Assembly: GCA_002794785.1 (NCBI GenBank)
Contig: NBBA01000007.1
Coordinates: forward strand, 868,001 to 932,000
Length of the DNA stretch: 64,000 nucleotides
From: Coniferiporia sulphurascens
Lineage: Eukaryota > Basidiomycota > Agaricomycetes > Hymenochaetales > Hymenochaetaceae
Reading direction: 5' to 3'
Position 1 is the first letter of the stretch. Every line of letters begins with the position of its first letter. The translations under genes and the position numbers were made by a program. Shown piece after piece: positions 52,495-64,000 of this stretch. The notes beneath the pieces were generated by a model. The model worked only from the letters and a program-made list of their open reading frames with translations, did not search any database and was not told the origin of the DNA.

Positions 52495-55400
52495 ATGGCA
52501 CGCTATAGACAGGCTCTCCATCCAGACGACTTGGACACCGACGAGGAGAACGATGACGCGATAGACCCCGAGCTTCGCCTGCGGACTGTTCGCACAGCAG
52601 CATCCACCATTGCAGAATCCATTCGTGATGAGCAACGCGTTCAGAGACGCAGATCCAAGCTCCGTCAGAGATCACTCAAACTCTTCAGGAACAAGTCAAA
52701 GGAGAAGAAGAAGGCGGACGCACTTGGAGAGGGGCAGCCGCTGGACGGGCAGCCACCGGTACCGGAGATAGCGGGTTACAGAAGGAAAATATACGTTAAT
52801 ACGCCTCTACCGCCTTCGGAGAGCGATGGACAGGGTGATCCTTTGGTTCGGTACGTCAAAAACAAAGTACGGACAACCAGTGAGTAATCTGTATAAGATT
52901 GGTGGCCTCGTGTACTGATTCGTTGCAGAGTACACTATCGTAACTTTCATTCCGAAGAATCTTTATGAACAATTTCGTCGGTATGAAGTGCACGCGTCTC
53001 GATCATATTCTTTTCTCACATGACTCCAGTGTGGCAAACCTCTACTTCCTTGCACTCATCATTATCCAGGGTATGTGTGCATTTACATGTGCATCCTATT
53101 ACTAATGGCATTTCAGTCTTCCCCGTCTTCGGAGCTGCTGGTGCTCAGGTGTCCATGCTCCCACTCGTCTTCATTTTAACGGTCACGGCGATAAAGGATG
53201 GTGTGGAAGACTACCGACGTGCCATACTCGATGAGGAAGTAAACACCTCAGCGGCGACGAAGCTCGGTAACTGGCGTAATGTGAACCATCCAAGGGACCC
53301 TCGCACCTGGTTTGAAAGATTGGCGGGACTCAATCAACCGGGAAAAGTGACCAAGGGTGTGCGAAAACTCCGTGCGCGGGAAGCAAATTCATGGGGGCGC
53401 ATTGTCCTCCAGAAAAATGGAGAGATAAACGACGCGATGAGCGACAGTGATCGCACGGCTGCAATCCACGAGCAAGGTCCGAGTGTAAGCAGTGTAACAC
53501 TTTATGGGACGTCCAGTACTGCCCTTCAATCCAAGCTGGACGATCCCAGCGAGTACTCGCTGTCGTATCCTCCCCCGCCGAACTCACTCCCTCGTATAAG
53601 CGAGACTCCCGAGCATAAACGAGCGCGTAGCGGTTCAATAGGGGCGTTCTCGAATAGGTCAACACTGCGCTCGCGCAAGTCTTTCGGTGTGGTTGATTGG
53701 AACAGACGTGCATCTGGGACAGCACAATGGGAGCGTACTCTTTGGAAAAAGCTCGAAGTCGGAGATATTGTCCTCCTGCGCGACAACGATCACGTCCCAG
53801 CCGACATTGTTGTCCTTTCCACATCAGATCAGGATGGCTTATGCTATTTGGAGACGAAAAATCTCGACGGGGAAACCAATCTAAAGCCCCGGCGCTCTTT
53901 GAAAGCAACCACGTCTTTGCAGAGCGAGGAGGACATCGAACACTCGAGTTTCGTTTTGGATTCAGAGCCACCGCATGCCAATCTCTATTTATACAATGGT
54001 GTGTTAAGGTATCAAGATAGCCAGGCGGGAACGGAGAAAGTTGAACCGGTGACTATCAGCGAGCTGCTGCTTCGCGGAAGCACTTTGAGAAATACGACCT
54101 GGGTCATTGGTTTGGTTGCTTTCACAGGTTCGGATACAAAAATCATGATGAACGGGGGAAACACACCGAGTAAGCGTAGTAAAATCGAAAGGGAGACGAA
54201 CTTCAATGTTGTCATGAACTTCATCGTTCTAATTCTCATGTGCCTTGCCTCGGGCATTGCTAGTGGCGTCTTAAGTGGTGAGACTGACACGAGCGCGAGC
54301 TTTTTTGAACAAGGCAGCGATCCATCAAGTTCACCCGTCATAAATGCTATCGTCACCTTTGCGTCAGTACTTTACCCATTCTTATGATATGGCTCACTGA
54401 ATCGATGCACAGGTCTTGTCTGATTGCTTTCCAGAACATAGTTCCGATTTCACTTTTTATCTCCATCGAAATTGTGAAGACCATACAGGCATACTTCATC
54501 TCTCAGGATATCGACATGTTCTACGCCCCATACGATACTGCCTGTGTCCCGAAGACCTGGAATATATCGGACGACCTTGGTCAGATTGAGTACGTTTTTT
54601 CCGACAAGACTGGGACTTTAACGCAAAACATCATGGAGTTTCAGAAATGTTCGGTACATGGCGTGCCTTACGGCGAAGGGATCACGGAGGCACAGCGTGG
54701 TTCCGCGAAACGGGTCGGGGACAGTATGCTTTCACCCGAGGAGCAGTCTGAGCAGCTTGCCGCACTCAAACAGGACATGCTCCAAAAGATGTCTCGCGTA
54801 TTCAGGAATCGTTGGCAACAATCTGATAAGTTGACCCTCATCTCGCCACAGTTTGCCATGGATCTGTCAGATACGTCATCTCCGCAACGTGGACATCTTA
54901 TTGCCTTTTTCCGAGCGCTCGCTATATGCCATTCTGTCCTTCCGGACCGGCCTGACCCCCAGATGCGGCCCTTCTTCCTAGAATACAAAGCAGAATCTCC
55001 GGATGAGGCTGCTCTTGTGGCGGCTGCAAGAGACGTCGGCTTTCCTTTCGTCGGTAAGACAAACGGGTCTATCGACATCGAAGTCATGGGTCAACCAGAG
55101 AGATACATCCCTCTGAGGGTCCTCGAATTTAACAGTACTCGCAAACGTATGAGTGTTATTGTGCGGACTCCGGAAGGAAGACTCGTCTTATATACAAAGG
55201 GTGCTGACTCAGTTATTTACGCCCGCTTGGCAGCGGACCATGACCCGGAACTGAAGGCCAAGACGTTTAAGGACATGGAGGACTTCGCAAACGGCGGTCT
55301 ACGAACGTTATGCATTGCCTATCGTTATCTTGAAGAGGAGGAATACGTCGAATGGTCCAGGACGTACGATGCCGCTGTCTCTGCCGTGAAAGGTCGCGAT

Positions 55401-57883
55401 GAAGCGATCGAAGAAGCCAACGAGCGTATCGAACATTCACTGCATATATTGGGTGCGACAGCCCTAGAAGACAAGTTGCAAGAGGGTGTCCCTGAGGCCA
55501 TCGAAACCCTGCATAATGCCGGGATCAAACTGTGGATACTTACAGGAGACAAAGTACAAACGGCTATTGAAATTGGCTACAGCTGTAATCTCCTAAAACA
55601 GGATATGGATGTTATGATTTTGTCGGCTACGTCAGTTGAGGAGGCAAGGTCAAAAATTGAAGCGGGATTAAATAAAATTGGTTCCATCCTCGGCCCTCCT
55701 AAATGGACTTCTGAGTCGCGTGGATTCATTCCGGGTGCTCAAGCCAGCTTCGCGGTTGTCATTGATGGGGACACGCTTCGCCATGTCTTGGAAAGTGATT
55801 TGAAGGCACTTTTCCTAACCCTTGCCACGCAGTGCGAGACTGTTGTGTGCTGCCGTGTATCCCCGGCACAGAAGGCTATGACGGTAAAACTTGTGAGTAC
55901 GCTGCTTGATACGAATTTCATTTCAATCTTAATACCTTTGCCTAGGTGAAGGATGGCCGGAACGCCATGACCCTTTCTATCGGAGATGGTGCGAATGACG
56001 TTGCCATGATTCAGGAAGCGAACGTTGGCTGCGGACTTCTTGGTCTTGAAGGTTCACAGGCCGCTATGTCTGCTGATTATGCGTTTGGCCAGTTCCGTTT
56101 CCTGACCAAGCTACTCATCGTTCACGGGCGCTGGTCATACTTGAGGATTGCCGATATGCATGCTAATTTTTTCTACAAGGTATTTGAAGTCCTGGTCCGC
56201 TTTCCGACCTTCCATGCACTAATTATGATTGTATTAGAATGTTATTTGGACTCTCGCTATGTTCTGGTTTCTCTTCTATAACAGGTATGCGACCTTCCGT
56301 ACCCCCTTGATGAAAAATGTTTTGATCTTTTTTTCAGCTTCGACGCAACGTATCTTTACGAATATACGTTCATTTTGCTTTACAATCTGGTTTTTACATC
56401 CTTGCCAGTTATCGCGCTTGGAGGTCAGTAATTTTTTCGATCGAGAAAAGACAAACTCTTACAGGTGGTTTAGCTTTTGATCAGGACATAAATGCAAGAG
56501 CTGCGTTGGCATTTCCCCAGCTGTATCTGCGAGGCATTCGTGGATTGGACTATACGAGAACGAAATTCTGGCTATACATGGCGGACGGGCTTTATCAGTC
56601 CGTTGTTGTCTACTTCATCCCGTATTTCGCCTGGACCCTTGGTCCTGCGATTGCATGGAATGGAAAGGGGATAGACTCGCTTGCGGATTTCGGAACAACA
56701 ATAGCTGTTGCTGCCATCATCAGCGCTAATTCTTACGTGGGGTTAAATACACACTAGTATGTTTGTTTTTTCCCCTCACGAGCGTGGGCGCTGGCTGAGC
56801 AATTCCATAGCTGGACGGTCATTACCTGGATTGTAGTTATCGGATCATCACTGATCATGATCATCTGGATTCCCATCTACTCTCTTTTCCTCACCACCGA
56901 CTTCAATGACGAGGTGGTCGTCCTATATGGCGAGATCACATTTTGGGCGACTGTGATCCTTGCAACCGCTGTAGCGTTGGGTAAGCTCAGTTCCGAAGTT
57001 GTAGACATATCACTGAACAAGACCCTCAGGCCCACACTTTTTGTTCAAATTCGCTAGGTCGAGCTATTCGCCGCTTGACCGTGATTTAGTCCGCGAAATG
57101 TGGGTAAAAGGTAGCTTGAAAAAGCAGCTTGGTATCAAAAGTCGGAAGGGGGATGACGATTCCTCGTCTGCCCGAGCTGTGGAGACCACGCCCATTTGCC
57201 ACGATCGGTCGATATCTGAAGCCAGCCAGATTGGGGGGTATGAACCCAGACTTACAGGGAATCCAGGAGAGTACGAAATGTCTCCGCCCCCGTCGGTTGG
57301 AATTCCTGAGCCGTTGCATCATCAACATGACTGGCAGGAGGAGTATATGCTGCCATCGAACGATGCTGGAGCCCAGTACGTCGTTGACGGGGATCCTTCA
57401 TTCCATGTACTCACGCCTGGGGCGCACATGTCGCCCGGACGTTCGCCTGTTGCTTCCCCGAACCCTTCATATTATTCCGCGTCCGACATTCCTTTGCCAT
57501 CACCTTTACCGTCACCGTCACCGAGATATCATACCCATGATCAAAGTCCTCCCATGAGATCTATAGCTGCGACGCCAGCAACTGCGGAACTGCTTCGTCC
57601 TGCAAACAGTCTACAGCCTCCATATCGTGAAACCTCCCGAAATGGGCCGCCTACCCCTGATGCGTTTGAAATGCGAACACGAAATCCGCCTTCCTCTTTC
57701 CCTGCAAAATTGCAGTCTGACGCACCATTCCCGCGTGCGGGGTCGAGGGCGAGTAAGGCGAGTGATGTTTCGCACTATGCGACCGCTAGCGAAAGGTGGG
57801 ACGGGGAGATTGACGATGATCAATCGACAATCAATCATGATGGACGGGAATCGACTTACTCGATGTCTCCTCATGCGTTATAG
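52495..57883 (+). CDS. DNF1: P4-ATPase phospholipid flippase, Dnf1/Dnf2-like
   Basis: About ten exons, some 1,500 residues. A basic N-terminal region is followed by [37 protein letters not shown] and [15 protein letters not shown] (M1-M2), then [15 protein letters not shown] in the actuator, [22 protein letters not shown] with the phosphorylated Asp, [47 protein letters not shown] and [16 protein letters not shown]. The M8-M10 helices end near 57057. A ~270-residue Ser/Pro-rich cytosolic tail follows. DGETNLK in place of TGES-type loops marks the P4 class. Such pumps flip phosphatidylcholine and phosphatidylethanolamine inward at plasma membrane or endosomes with a Cdc50-family partner, not seen in this window. 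The Dnf1/2 subtype is inferred from overall wording, not from lipid-selecting residues. Confidence 0.94.
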
Positions 57884-58658
57884 TGTACATCACCATCTGT
57901 CTTTTTTGCCCTTATACTGCGAAGTCTTATTCGGTCTTCCCGGTGCTCGGACTCGGACCTTCATACCGGCTGCTGTGTACACGTGCCATTTCGGTGCGCA
58001 TGAGGTCGTTACCGCTCTTTTATTTCTGGTTTGTCGTCGTTCTCTGATCATCTGTGCTATCGAGGCTCGTAGATGATGCATTTTTATCACCCCCTGCATG
58101 TATTTTATTACTTTTAGTACATCTATTTATCTTCGAAACTGGAATCAAATATTGGTGCTTAATTGACCCTTACGACGAGGGAATCATGAGATCCATGAAA
58201 AGTAGTGACTGCCTGGTGTAAACTTGAAGTACTTCAACTATCACCGTCCGTTCGAACGGCGGCCTCACCTCGCTGAATTCTGACATTATTTGATTAAATA
58301 ACTTCCCGTCCCTAATCAATATGCAACTATGATACTAGGTACCACTGCTTGGATTGCACTAAGGTAATCCTCCAATAAAAATCACATAGACATACGTAGA
58401 TTTACAGACGAACTAGTACTGTGACAAATTGCTCTCAGCCTGGTGATATCATGCCTCGATAGTATGGCTCCAAGTATGCGACACTAATATGTGAATCGTA
58501 AGCAATGACTCGGAGCAATAGACATAAATGCTTGAATTCTTTCAAGTATGAAACTTTTTTGAGGTGCTCGAGGGACTAGGACTGGTACTGCTATAACACG
58601 GTTTTTTTATTATTAACACCAACTTGAAGTTACAGTCACTTCGTTCTAGACCTTCGTT
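57884..58658. other. Intergenic region, nothing recognised
   Basis: About 775 bases, AT-rich toward the end. A 12-base palindrome CCGTTCGAACGG lies near 58247. No coding frame or RNA gene is supported. Confidence 0.5.
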
Positions 58659-60079
58659 ATGTTTTTTGACCTGAACGTGATTGTGCCAGCCCCGGCAACA
58701 CAACCACAGCTCCAAATACAATCATCCAAGAAAAATAAGGGAAAGCAACCTGCAGTCCCGGCGCAGACTCCATCTCAACAAGTCGTGGCTTTCAGTCCAG
58801 CACAAATCCTGAAGCTAGAGTTACGCATAGACTTGTTAGTTCGTCGTACGTCCCTCAGCCCCCCCTTAAGGTACTTTCTAAAGTCCATTTTACAGTTGGA
58901 TACTCCGTCGTCGCTTTTAACCAGACCGTTACAAGCAAAGTCGACCCTAAAAGCCATGTCAATGTGCTCGACCCGTTGTTAAAACAACTAAGGAACCGGC
59001 AAGGCGTCTTGTTTTTGAAAAGGATAACCATCGTACTGGACGAGGACAGCGAGAAGGGGACTGGTCTGGTACGCTTTCTATATGATTTGTTTATCTGGAC
59101 GCCTCAGCTCAATATCTGAGAACTTCACCAGTCGGCCGGGAACTCTTCGATACTCGCTGCCTATGATATTATAGCCCTACATCCCACCAATCAGACTGCT
59201 CTGTCAAATGCTTGTTTGACGCACACACAACCTTCCCCGTTCACAGCACACATTGTCTCTCTTCCTCTCACCGCATCTCGACTTCCATTCCGACTGAAGC
59301 ATACACTTATCCGCACTGCGATCAAAAACGGCGCTGTCTTCGAGATAGCCTATGCAGGCGCTCTACAGGGAGAGGATGAACGAAAGAACTGGTGGGCATC
59401 TGCGCGGGAGCTTGTTCGTGTCACCAAAGGAAAAGGTCTGCTTGTAAGCGGATGCGCGGAAATCGACGCGAACTTTAGAGCACCCAAGGACGTAGGGAAC
59501 TTGTGAGTGAGGAAACCTAACTCTTCGTACACCGTCCCGAACTCCCTTTTAGAATATCCACCCTCGGACTTGCGCAGAATTTTGCTCTTGATGCCTTGAC
59601 CACGACTCCAAAATCACTACTCTCGCGAACCCGTGAGTTCGGTTATCACGCTTATACTGTAATCTATCTGAGACAGGCTTCTTCATCCTGCAGGAACACG
59701 AAAAACGTACAGGGCAATCCTGTCCGAGCCAACTCTCATTCCCCCTGCTGGCAAACCCGTAACACTAGCCCCCAAGCCGACTCTAGAGTCTGAAACCCTG
59801 ACGAGCAAGGCTGATAATATTGGTAGCTGTACGAACGACCATGAAGACGGAAAGGCAGTCCATGCCGAGGCCACCTCGCCAAGCGGCTTCCCTAGATCTG
59901 ACGCATTCGCCAACGCAGATGCATTAGAATGTGCTGCTGTTAATGGGACCAAGCGAACTTTCGATAGCCTGAGTAACGTTGAGGCAACGGCAATTCAAAC
60001 CACGAATAACGACAATAATGATAGCGTTAATAGGAAGATAAAGAGTAAAAAGAGAGCGAAGACGGGGCAGAGAGCATAA
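58659..60079 (+). CDS. RPP1: RNase P/MRP protein subunit p30
   Basis: About five exons. It begins MFFDLNV, the family start, then a basic spacer with poly-Gln/Lys, and after an intron with donor GTACGT continues LGYSVVAFNQTVTSKV, QGVLFLKRITIVLDED, ILAAYDIIALHPTN, LPFRLKHTLIRTAIKNGAVFEIAYAGAL and LLVSGCAEIDANFRAPKDVGNL. That is the TIM-barrel-like Rpp30 fold in the right order. The last ~100 residues are a hydrophilic tail rich in Asn, Asp and Lys ending KSKKRAKTGQRA. Rpp1 is part of the nuclear RNase P and RNase MRP ribonucleoproteins that trim tRNA 5' ends and process rRNA. The gene converges on the nucleolar-type gene at 60134, with 54 bases between stop codons. Confidence 0.92.
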
Positions 60080-60133
60080 GTTTGTATGTCGTCAGATGTA
60101 AACTACATTGGGCCAACACCGACGGTATAATGG

Positions 60134-61196
60134 CTACACCGAGCCGACGGAATTACGGGCAAAATTTGTTGCTGGGAGGCCAGTGCTTCGTAGTCTCCCG
60201 ACGTTAGCTATGGTCCCGAAAGTGACATAAGAATCAGTTATCCACTGTATGGAAGGAGGCCATTGAAATTTACCAGCTTTTCTCTCCCAACCACGCCGGC
60301 TCTTCTCAACACGTTTCGACTTCAGATCCAGTTGACTCTCAAGAAAGCGTTTTACTCTCCCAGGAGGTAACGTCCGCTTGGCGGCGGACGCTACCGCGGG
60401 TGTTGTCTTGGAGTTCAGCATGCGAACTGTCTTCGAGCTGAAAAGAAAGGTCGATTTAAGCGTGCCATTGAGACTTTTTGTGGAAAAGGGCTAACCCCAG
60501 AACAACATCCTTCGCCGTTCGTGGCCTCCGCCTTTTGGTTTTCTGTCGGGGTTGTAGCTTCAGACTACGTGAAGCGGGTGAGGCTGTTTCCGTCGAGGGG
60601 GCCTGAGCCTTTGACAGGGCGGCAGCAAAGACGTGTTCAGGAAGATAGTCACGATCCTTCGTCTTTGTCCTCGCTTTCAAGTTACCGAGTTGTCCCTCCT
60701 CCACCCCATCCATGCGATCACTGTCGCTGTCCTCAAAGAGCTCACCATCGTCAATTGAAGACGATTCAGAGTCTTCAGCGCTTTTCTCTTCATCAGCAGA
60801 ACTTCCATCCTCCTCTATTACTTCCAAAGCCTCATCCGAGTCACTTTCTTGATCTTGAGCTTCGCGCATGGCGCGGTCCATCCTATCTTCCAGACTCCTC
60901 CCCTCCCCGCTAGTCGACTCCCGTTCCTTGCCCTTTCCGCTCGCATTCTTATTCTTCTTGCCAGTGGGGGCACTGTCCCCGTACTTCCCGTTGCCCCGAG
61001 TCTGCTCTGCGCGCCTCTTGAGACTTTCGTCCTTGAGCCTGTTCTTCTCTTTACGCTTGCGTTTTAACTCGGACTCTGCATTTCGGAGAGCGACATCGCG
61101 GCCTTTGGCAATATTTTTTGAATAGGCGAGAGTGACTGCTTCGGGCGCGGCATCCTCGTCCTCGCTTGTATCGCTAGCGGGGAAGGAGGGTGCCAT
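60134..61196 (-). CDS. Nucleolar-type acidic/basic protein, possibly Utp16/Bud21-like
   Basis: Three exons on the minus strand. The first ~245 residues start MAPSFPASDTSEDEDAAPEAV, then a Lys/Arg-rich helix (SELKRKRKEKNRLKDESLKRR) and a long acidic Ser/Asp/Glu region. The phrase RRRPRTAKDVVLG leads across an intron to MLNSKTTPAVAS, TLPPGRVKRFLESQLDLKSKR and RRGWERKAANVG. Alternating acidic and basic blocks with this C-terminus resemble small-subunit processome factors such as Utp16/Bud21; the match is from memory and weak, so I give no symbol. Its convergent neighbour RPP1 also acts in RNA processing. Last exon join (KA-ANVGRLRSTG) fits phase and ends at TAG 60134-60136. Confidence 0.65.
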
Positions 61197-62361
61197 TACT
61201 GAAATGCGAGATGAGAGAGTTGAAGGATGCCCCGACTAAGTAAATTTTGCCAATTCAAGTGCACGAGATCTACGCGCGAAAATTGGCCTCGACGTACGGG
61301 CCACTTGTGTACTGTCCTTTACAATTGGACTCGATTTGCAAACAATCCCATAATGCACGGGAATTTGTCTTCGCTCAGCTAGTCGAAAAAATCGAGTTCC
61401 CCGACTTCGTGGATTCCACATACCTGATGATTATCCCGCCAACCTCCATGCATTGAATATACACGTGAGGAGCAAAATTGAATACATCTCTTCCTATGAT
61501 ACCCGGCTTGTGATAGACGTTCACTATGTGAGATGCGATATGACCTTCTATATTTTGGCTTTGCTCCCATAACCCATAATCATTCAACTAATGGTACGCT
61601 TTATCAAAATGCAGAACAAGGGCCATAGCGGTTCCGAGTCAAAAGCATGGTAAGCAGATTTACGGCTACAACAAGGATATTGGGTGCTCCTCATGAAATC
61701 GAAGGGCTGTACCACATTGTGCTGCTGAGTCTCGGCCACTTAACATTATGAAACGTCCGGGATCCGTCGACGTTGGTAACTATCAAGATTCAAAGCCGAT
61801 ACACACACACTTTGTTCCCCAAATGCCTAAATCCTATGGAGCATTACATTTTGTGCCCGGCCTCCCCGATTAGCTACCAGAAAGTAAGTTGTACACAGCC
61901 TCGAAACTGTTGGACTTCAAGTTAAATGTCGACTATGACGTTTTTCGTAACTGACGGTCGTGTCGGATACTAATTGAATTTAAGTTGACCGCATCTTCGG
62001 ACCTCCGGTTCCTCGTAAGTTGTGATTGCAATCACAAGCTGTGCAGGAGACGTTTGGGAAACTCTATCAGCTCAATGCTCTCAAGGTTAACGGCTAAGAG
62101 AATGTGGTGCAGCGGTGGGAGCTCGTTGCCTGCATAAATGCGCTGCAGGCACTCACGATCATCGCACTCGAGACGAACCCCCTAAGAAATAATCATAGAC
62201 GGCATCGAAACACAGCGGGGCCATAAGCGTCTATAAATTATCGCAAATCCAGGTGTCTACAATTGTCAGCCAGAAAGTGGCTCATGAAGCATCTAATTTA
62301 AATAAATAAACAGACCGAAAGTCTTATGAGGGGGAAGTGGGGATGGAAATTGGGGCATGGT
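61197..62361. other. Intergenic stretch, nothing recognised
   Basis: About 1.2 kb between the nucleolar-type gene's start and the GST 3' end. It contains a short CA run at 61801-61809 (ACACACACA) and scattered short frames without features. No RNA gene was recognised. Confidence 0.5.
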
Positions 62362-62418
62362 GGATTAAATAGAAGCATGCGGATTAAATAGGAGCATGTG
62401 GAATAAATAGAAGCATGT
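62362..62418. repeat. Three tandem copies of a 19-bp repeat
   Basis: Units at 62362-62380, 62381-62399 and 62400-62418 share the pattern GGATTAAATAGAAGCATGY with one or two changes each. They lie 30 bases past the GST stop codon, inside its probable 3' UTR. This looks like a minisatellite. Confidence 0.85.
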
Positions 62419-62447
62419 GCCTTGGTTGAAACGACTTTCCGAAGACA

Positions 62448-63273
62448 CTACATTACGTCCATGTACTCTCGGCATTTCTCCATAAGCCTGCTCCACCGAC
62501 CGCCGTTCCAAGTCCTGACGCGCGGCCATCCCTCCTGAGGCGAAAGCCTCTCTATCCATATGAGAATAGAGCAGAGAGCAAAGTCTGCGTATGTGAAGTC
62601 CCGTCCAGAGACGAGGACGCCTTCGCGATCTCCGTCGTCGCCGCTGTTCTTGTCCAAAACGGAGGCGAGAAAGGTGAAGTTTTCGCAGATGGCTTTCCAA
62701 GCCTGTTCACGCTGTGGTCCCCCGGCGGGATATGGTTCGGTGGGTTTCTGACCAGGTGCGAAGAAATGCGCTTGGCTACGCTCAGGGAGTTTCTGCGCGC
62801 TGAGTGGAACCATGATTGGAAGGAGAGGTTTTGAGAAGACCTCATGCAAGTAGTGCACGAACAGGGTTTGGAGGGCCTTGCTCCCGTCCGGGAAAAGAGG
62901 GCGTGCGGGATAGTTTATTTCAAGATACTCGGAAATAATTGATGGATTTGAAAGCACAGCGGGGGCGCTCGGTGAGCGAATAGGATCCACAATGACCGGT
63001 AGAGTATAAACTGATCGCCCGTCAGAGCGCCTTGAAGTCGCTGGAGCTCCAATCGAACGCATGGTGCGATCGAGGTCCGGAAATTCAACCCACTTCGTTC
63101 GATATGGGAGACGCTTATAGTTCAAAATAAGTCTTTGGGCGGGGACCTGTAGTCAGTGGTGGTCAAAGACAGGGTATGAGAGTAGAATTTTACCTTATCC
63201 TCCAAATGCTGGGAGCCCAGCCGTTTGACTGCGACAAAGGTGTATCATAGAGGGTAATGTATGGCTGAGACAT
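62448..63273 (-). CDS. Glutathione S-transferase, GSTFuA/etherase-like
   Basis: Two exons. The first starts MSQPYITLYDTPLSQSNGWAP and the intron ends at CCCAAAG, giving SIWRIRLILNYKRLPYRTKW, which fits the fungal NAWSPNTWKTR-type active-site region better than the earlier acceptor. The thioredoxin-fold half continues YTLPVIVDP, SNPSIISEYLE and YPARPLFPDG. The helical half includes FTYADFALCSILIWIERL and ends YMDVM. Total about 250 residues, the normal size. This class is expanded in wood- and litter-decaying Agaricomycetes and is related to bacterial LigE beta-etherases; members bind phenolics and wood extractives. The subclass is assigned from wording only. Confidence 0.88.
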
Positions 63274-64000
63274 TGCAAGTTAGTTCTGTAGGGGAATGTT
63301 GTGAGCTAGAATCTTACAGAAGTCTTCATTTATATATCAAGCCTGGGTGGCACGGTCGTAGGGAAGAGTTAGTATAAGTCGCAATAAACCTGGCTCGTCG
63401 TGGACGACAGTGCTGCACAGTTGATGTGAGATGACATGGACACTTTAGCATTTATATACAGCCAGAGCACAGTGGCAGCAATTGATGCGCTCGACAAGAC
63501 TTGATACACCACGAAAGGGACATGGAGCGATGTACGGAACGTTGGCACATCCCGGATACGAAACGGCCGGAAACAAGTGGCGAGGCAGAATTCCACAATT
63601 GGATAGTTGGGTAGCGGTCAATTTGATAACCCGTTTCGCACGGTGTAGCAGATCAAAAGGTAGTACCCAGCCGGAGTCTCGAATTGGTTTGCATTAGCAA
63701 ACAAAACATAGCCTAGGAAGCAAACAAAGCGCGACGGCGAAGCTGTGCCTGCATCTAGGCGGTGCTGAGACCCCATCAAAATTTGAAGTAAAGTAACTCG
63801 ATTGCGTGACAGAGGGCGTCTTGACACCTTCCGGACATACCGTGACTGTCCCGAATATACAAACATTTCGTCGTCGGCAGGAAACGGTAAATAAAAAGTA
63901 CTCCGACCGTTTCAACTGCGGCTAGGTGGTGACTGCTTGCGATACAAAGATATTGCCTGACTTGCGAGATTTGACAGTGGTTTAAGCGTAACGGTAGTGA
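63274..64000. other. Window end, nothing recognised
   Basis: About 730 bases upstream of the GST start. It must carry the GST promoter. Short frames on both strands show no family features. Confidence 0.5.

Noticed and set aside
58240..58262. Palindrome CCGTTCGAACGG as a tRNA T-loop or attachment site
   Set aside because: No cloverleaf arms surround it and no mobile element lies nearby; single short palindromes occur by chance.
1..64000. Biosynthetic gene cluster, CRISPR array, tRNA/rRNA genes or intact transposon
   Set aside because: No backbone synthase, no spaced direct repeats, no cloverleaf with TTCGA arm that I could support, and no transposase, reverse transcriptase or LTR pair was found by eye.

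Overview
This is nuclear DNA from a filamentous basidiomycete, most likely an Agaricomycete. Genes are dense and on both strands. They are split by many short introns of about 43-75 nt with GT(A/G)NGT donors and CTAAC/CTAAT-like branch sites. Several proteins have fungal or basidiomycete character: a GSTFuA-like glutathione transferase, a wax-synthase-like membrane enzyme, a TKL kinase with HGD in place of HRD, and a large low-complexity protein. The species cannot be named from the sequence. I found no tRNA, rRNA, CRISPR array or intact transposon.

Layout. 1-8 kb: the 3' part of a type I membrane protein, an F-box-like protein, and a Kin4-like protein kinase (minus). 8-19.3 kb: microtubule bundler ASE1, DNA polymerase epsilon POL2 (minus), and a small four-exon elongin C gene divergent from POL2. 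19.9-24.2 kb: a WH1-domain/TKL-kinase fusion followed head-to-tail by WASP. 25.3-27.1 kb: calmodulin in eight exons, three of them only 7, 12 and 11 nt, then a 99-aa orphan protein. 27.4-36 kb: wax-synthase-like protein (minus), then the divergent pair YKT6 (minus) and SPF1 (P5A ATPase). 37.3-43.8 kb: a YCII-domain protein, an HyuB-only derivative of 5-oxoprolinase, and a many-exon metacaspase (minus). 44.8-51.1 kb: a ~2,000-aa mostly disordered protein. 52.5-64 kb: a P4-ATPase flippase, RNase P subunit RPP1, a convergent nucleolar-type acidic/basic protein (minus), and a GSTFuA-like transferase (minus).

Most of the window is housekeeping: replication, cytokinesis, actin, secretory pathway, membrane lipid asymmetry, RNA processing and regulated proteolysis. 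The least ordinary item is the WH1-kinase fusion directly upstream of WASP. It looks like a tandem copy of the WASP WH1 module placed in front of a kinase. Other unusual points are calmodulin microexons, three introns that appear to start with GC, a stand-alone HyuB gene, a histidine-rich metacaspase prodomain, and a cluster of MCB-like ACGCG sites in the POL2 promoter. Exon boundaries were worked out by eye from reading frame, splice dinucleotides and known family sequence. Those given as exact coordinates were checked for phase; the others are approximate.
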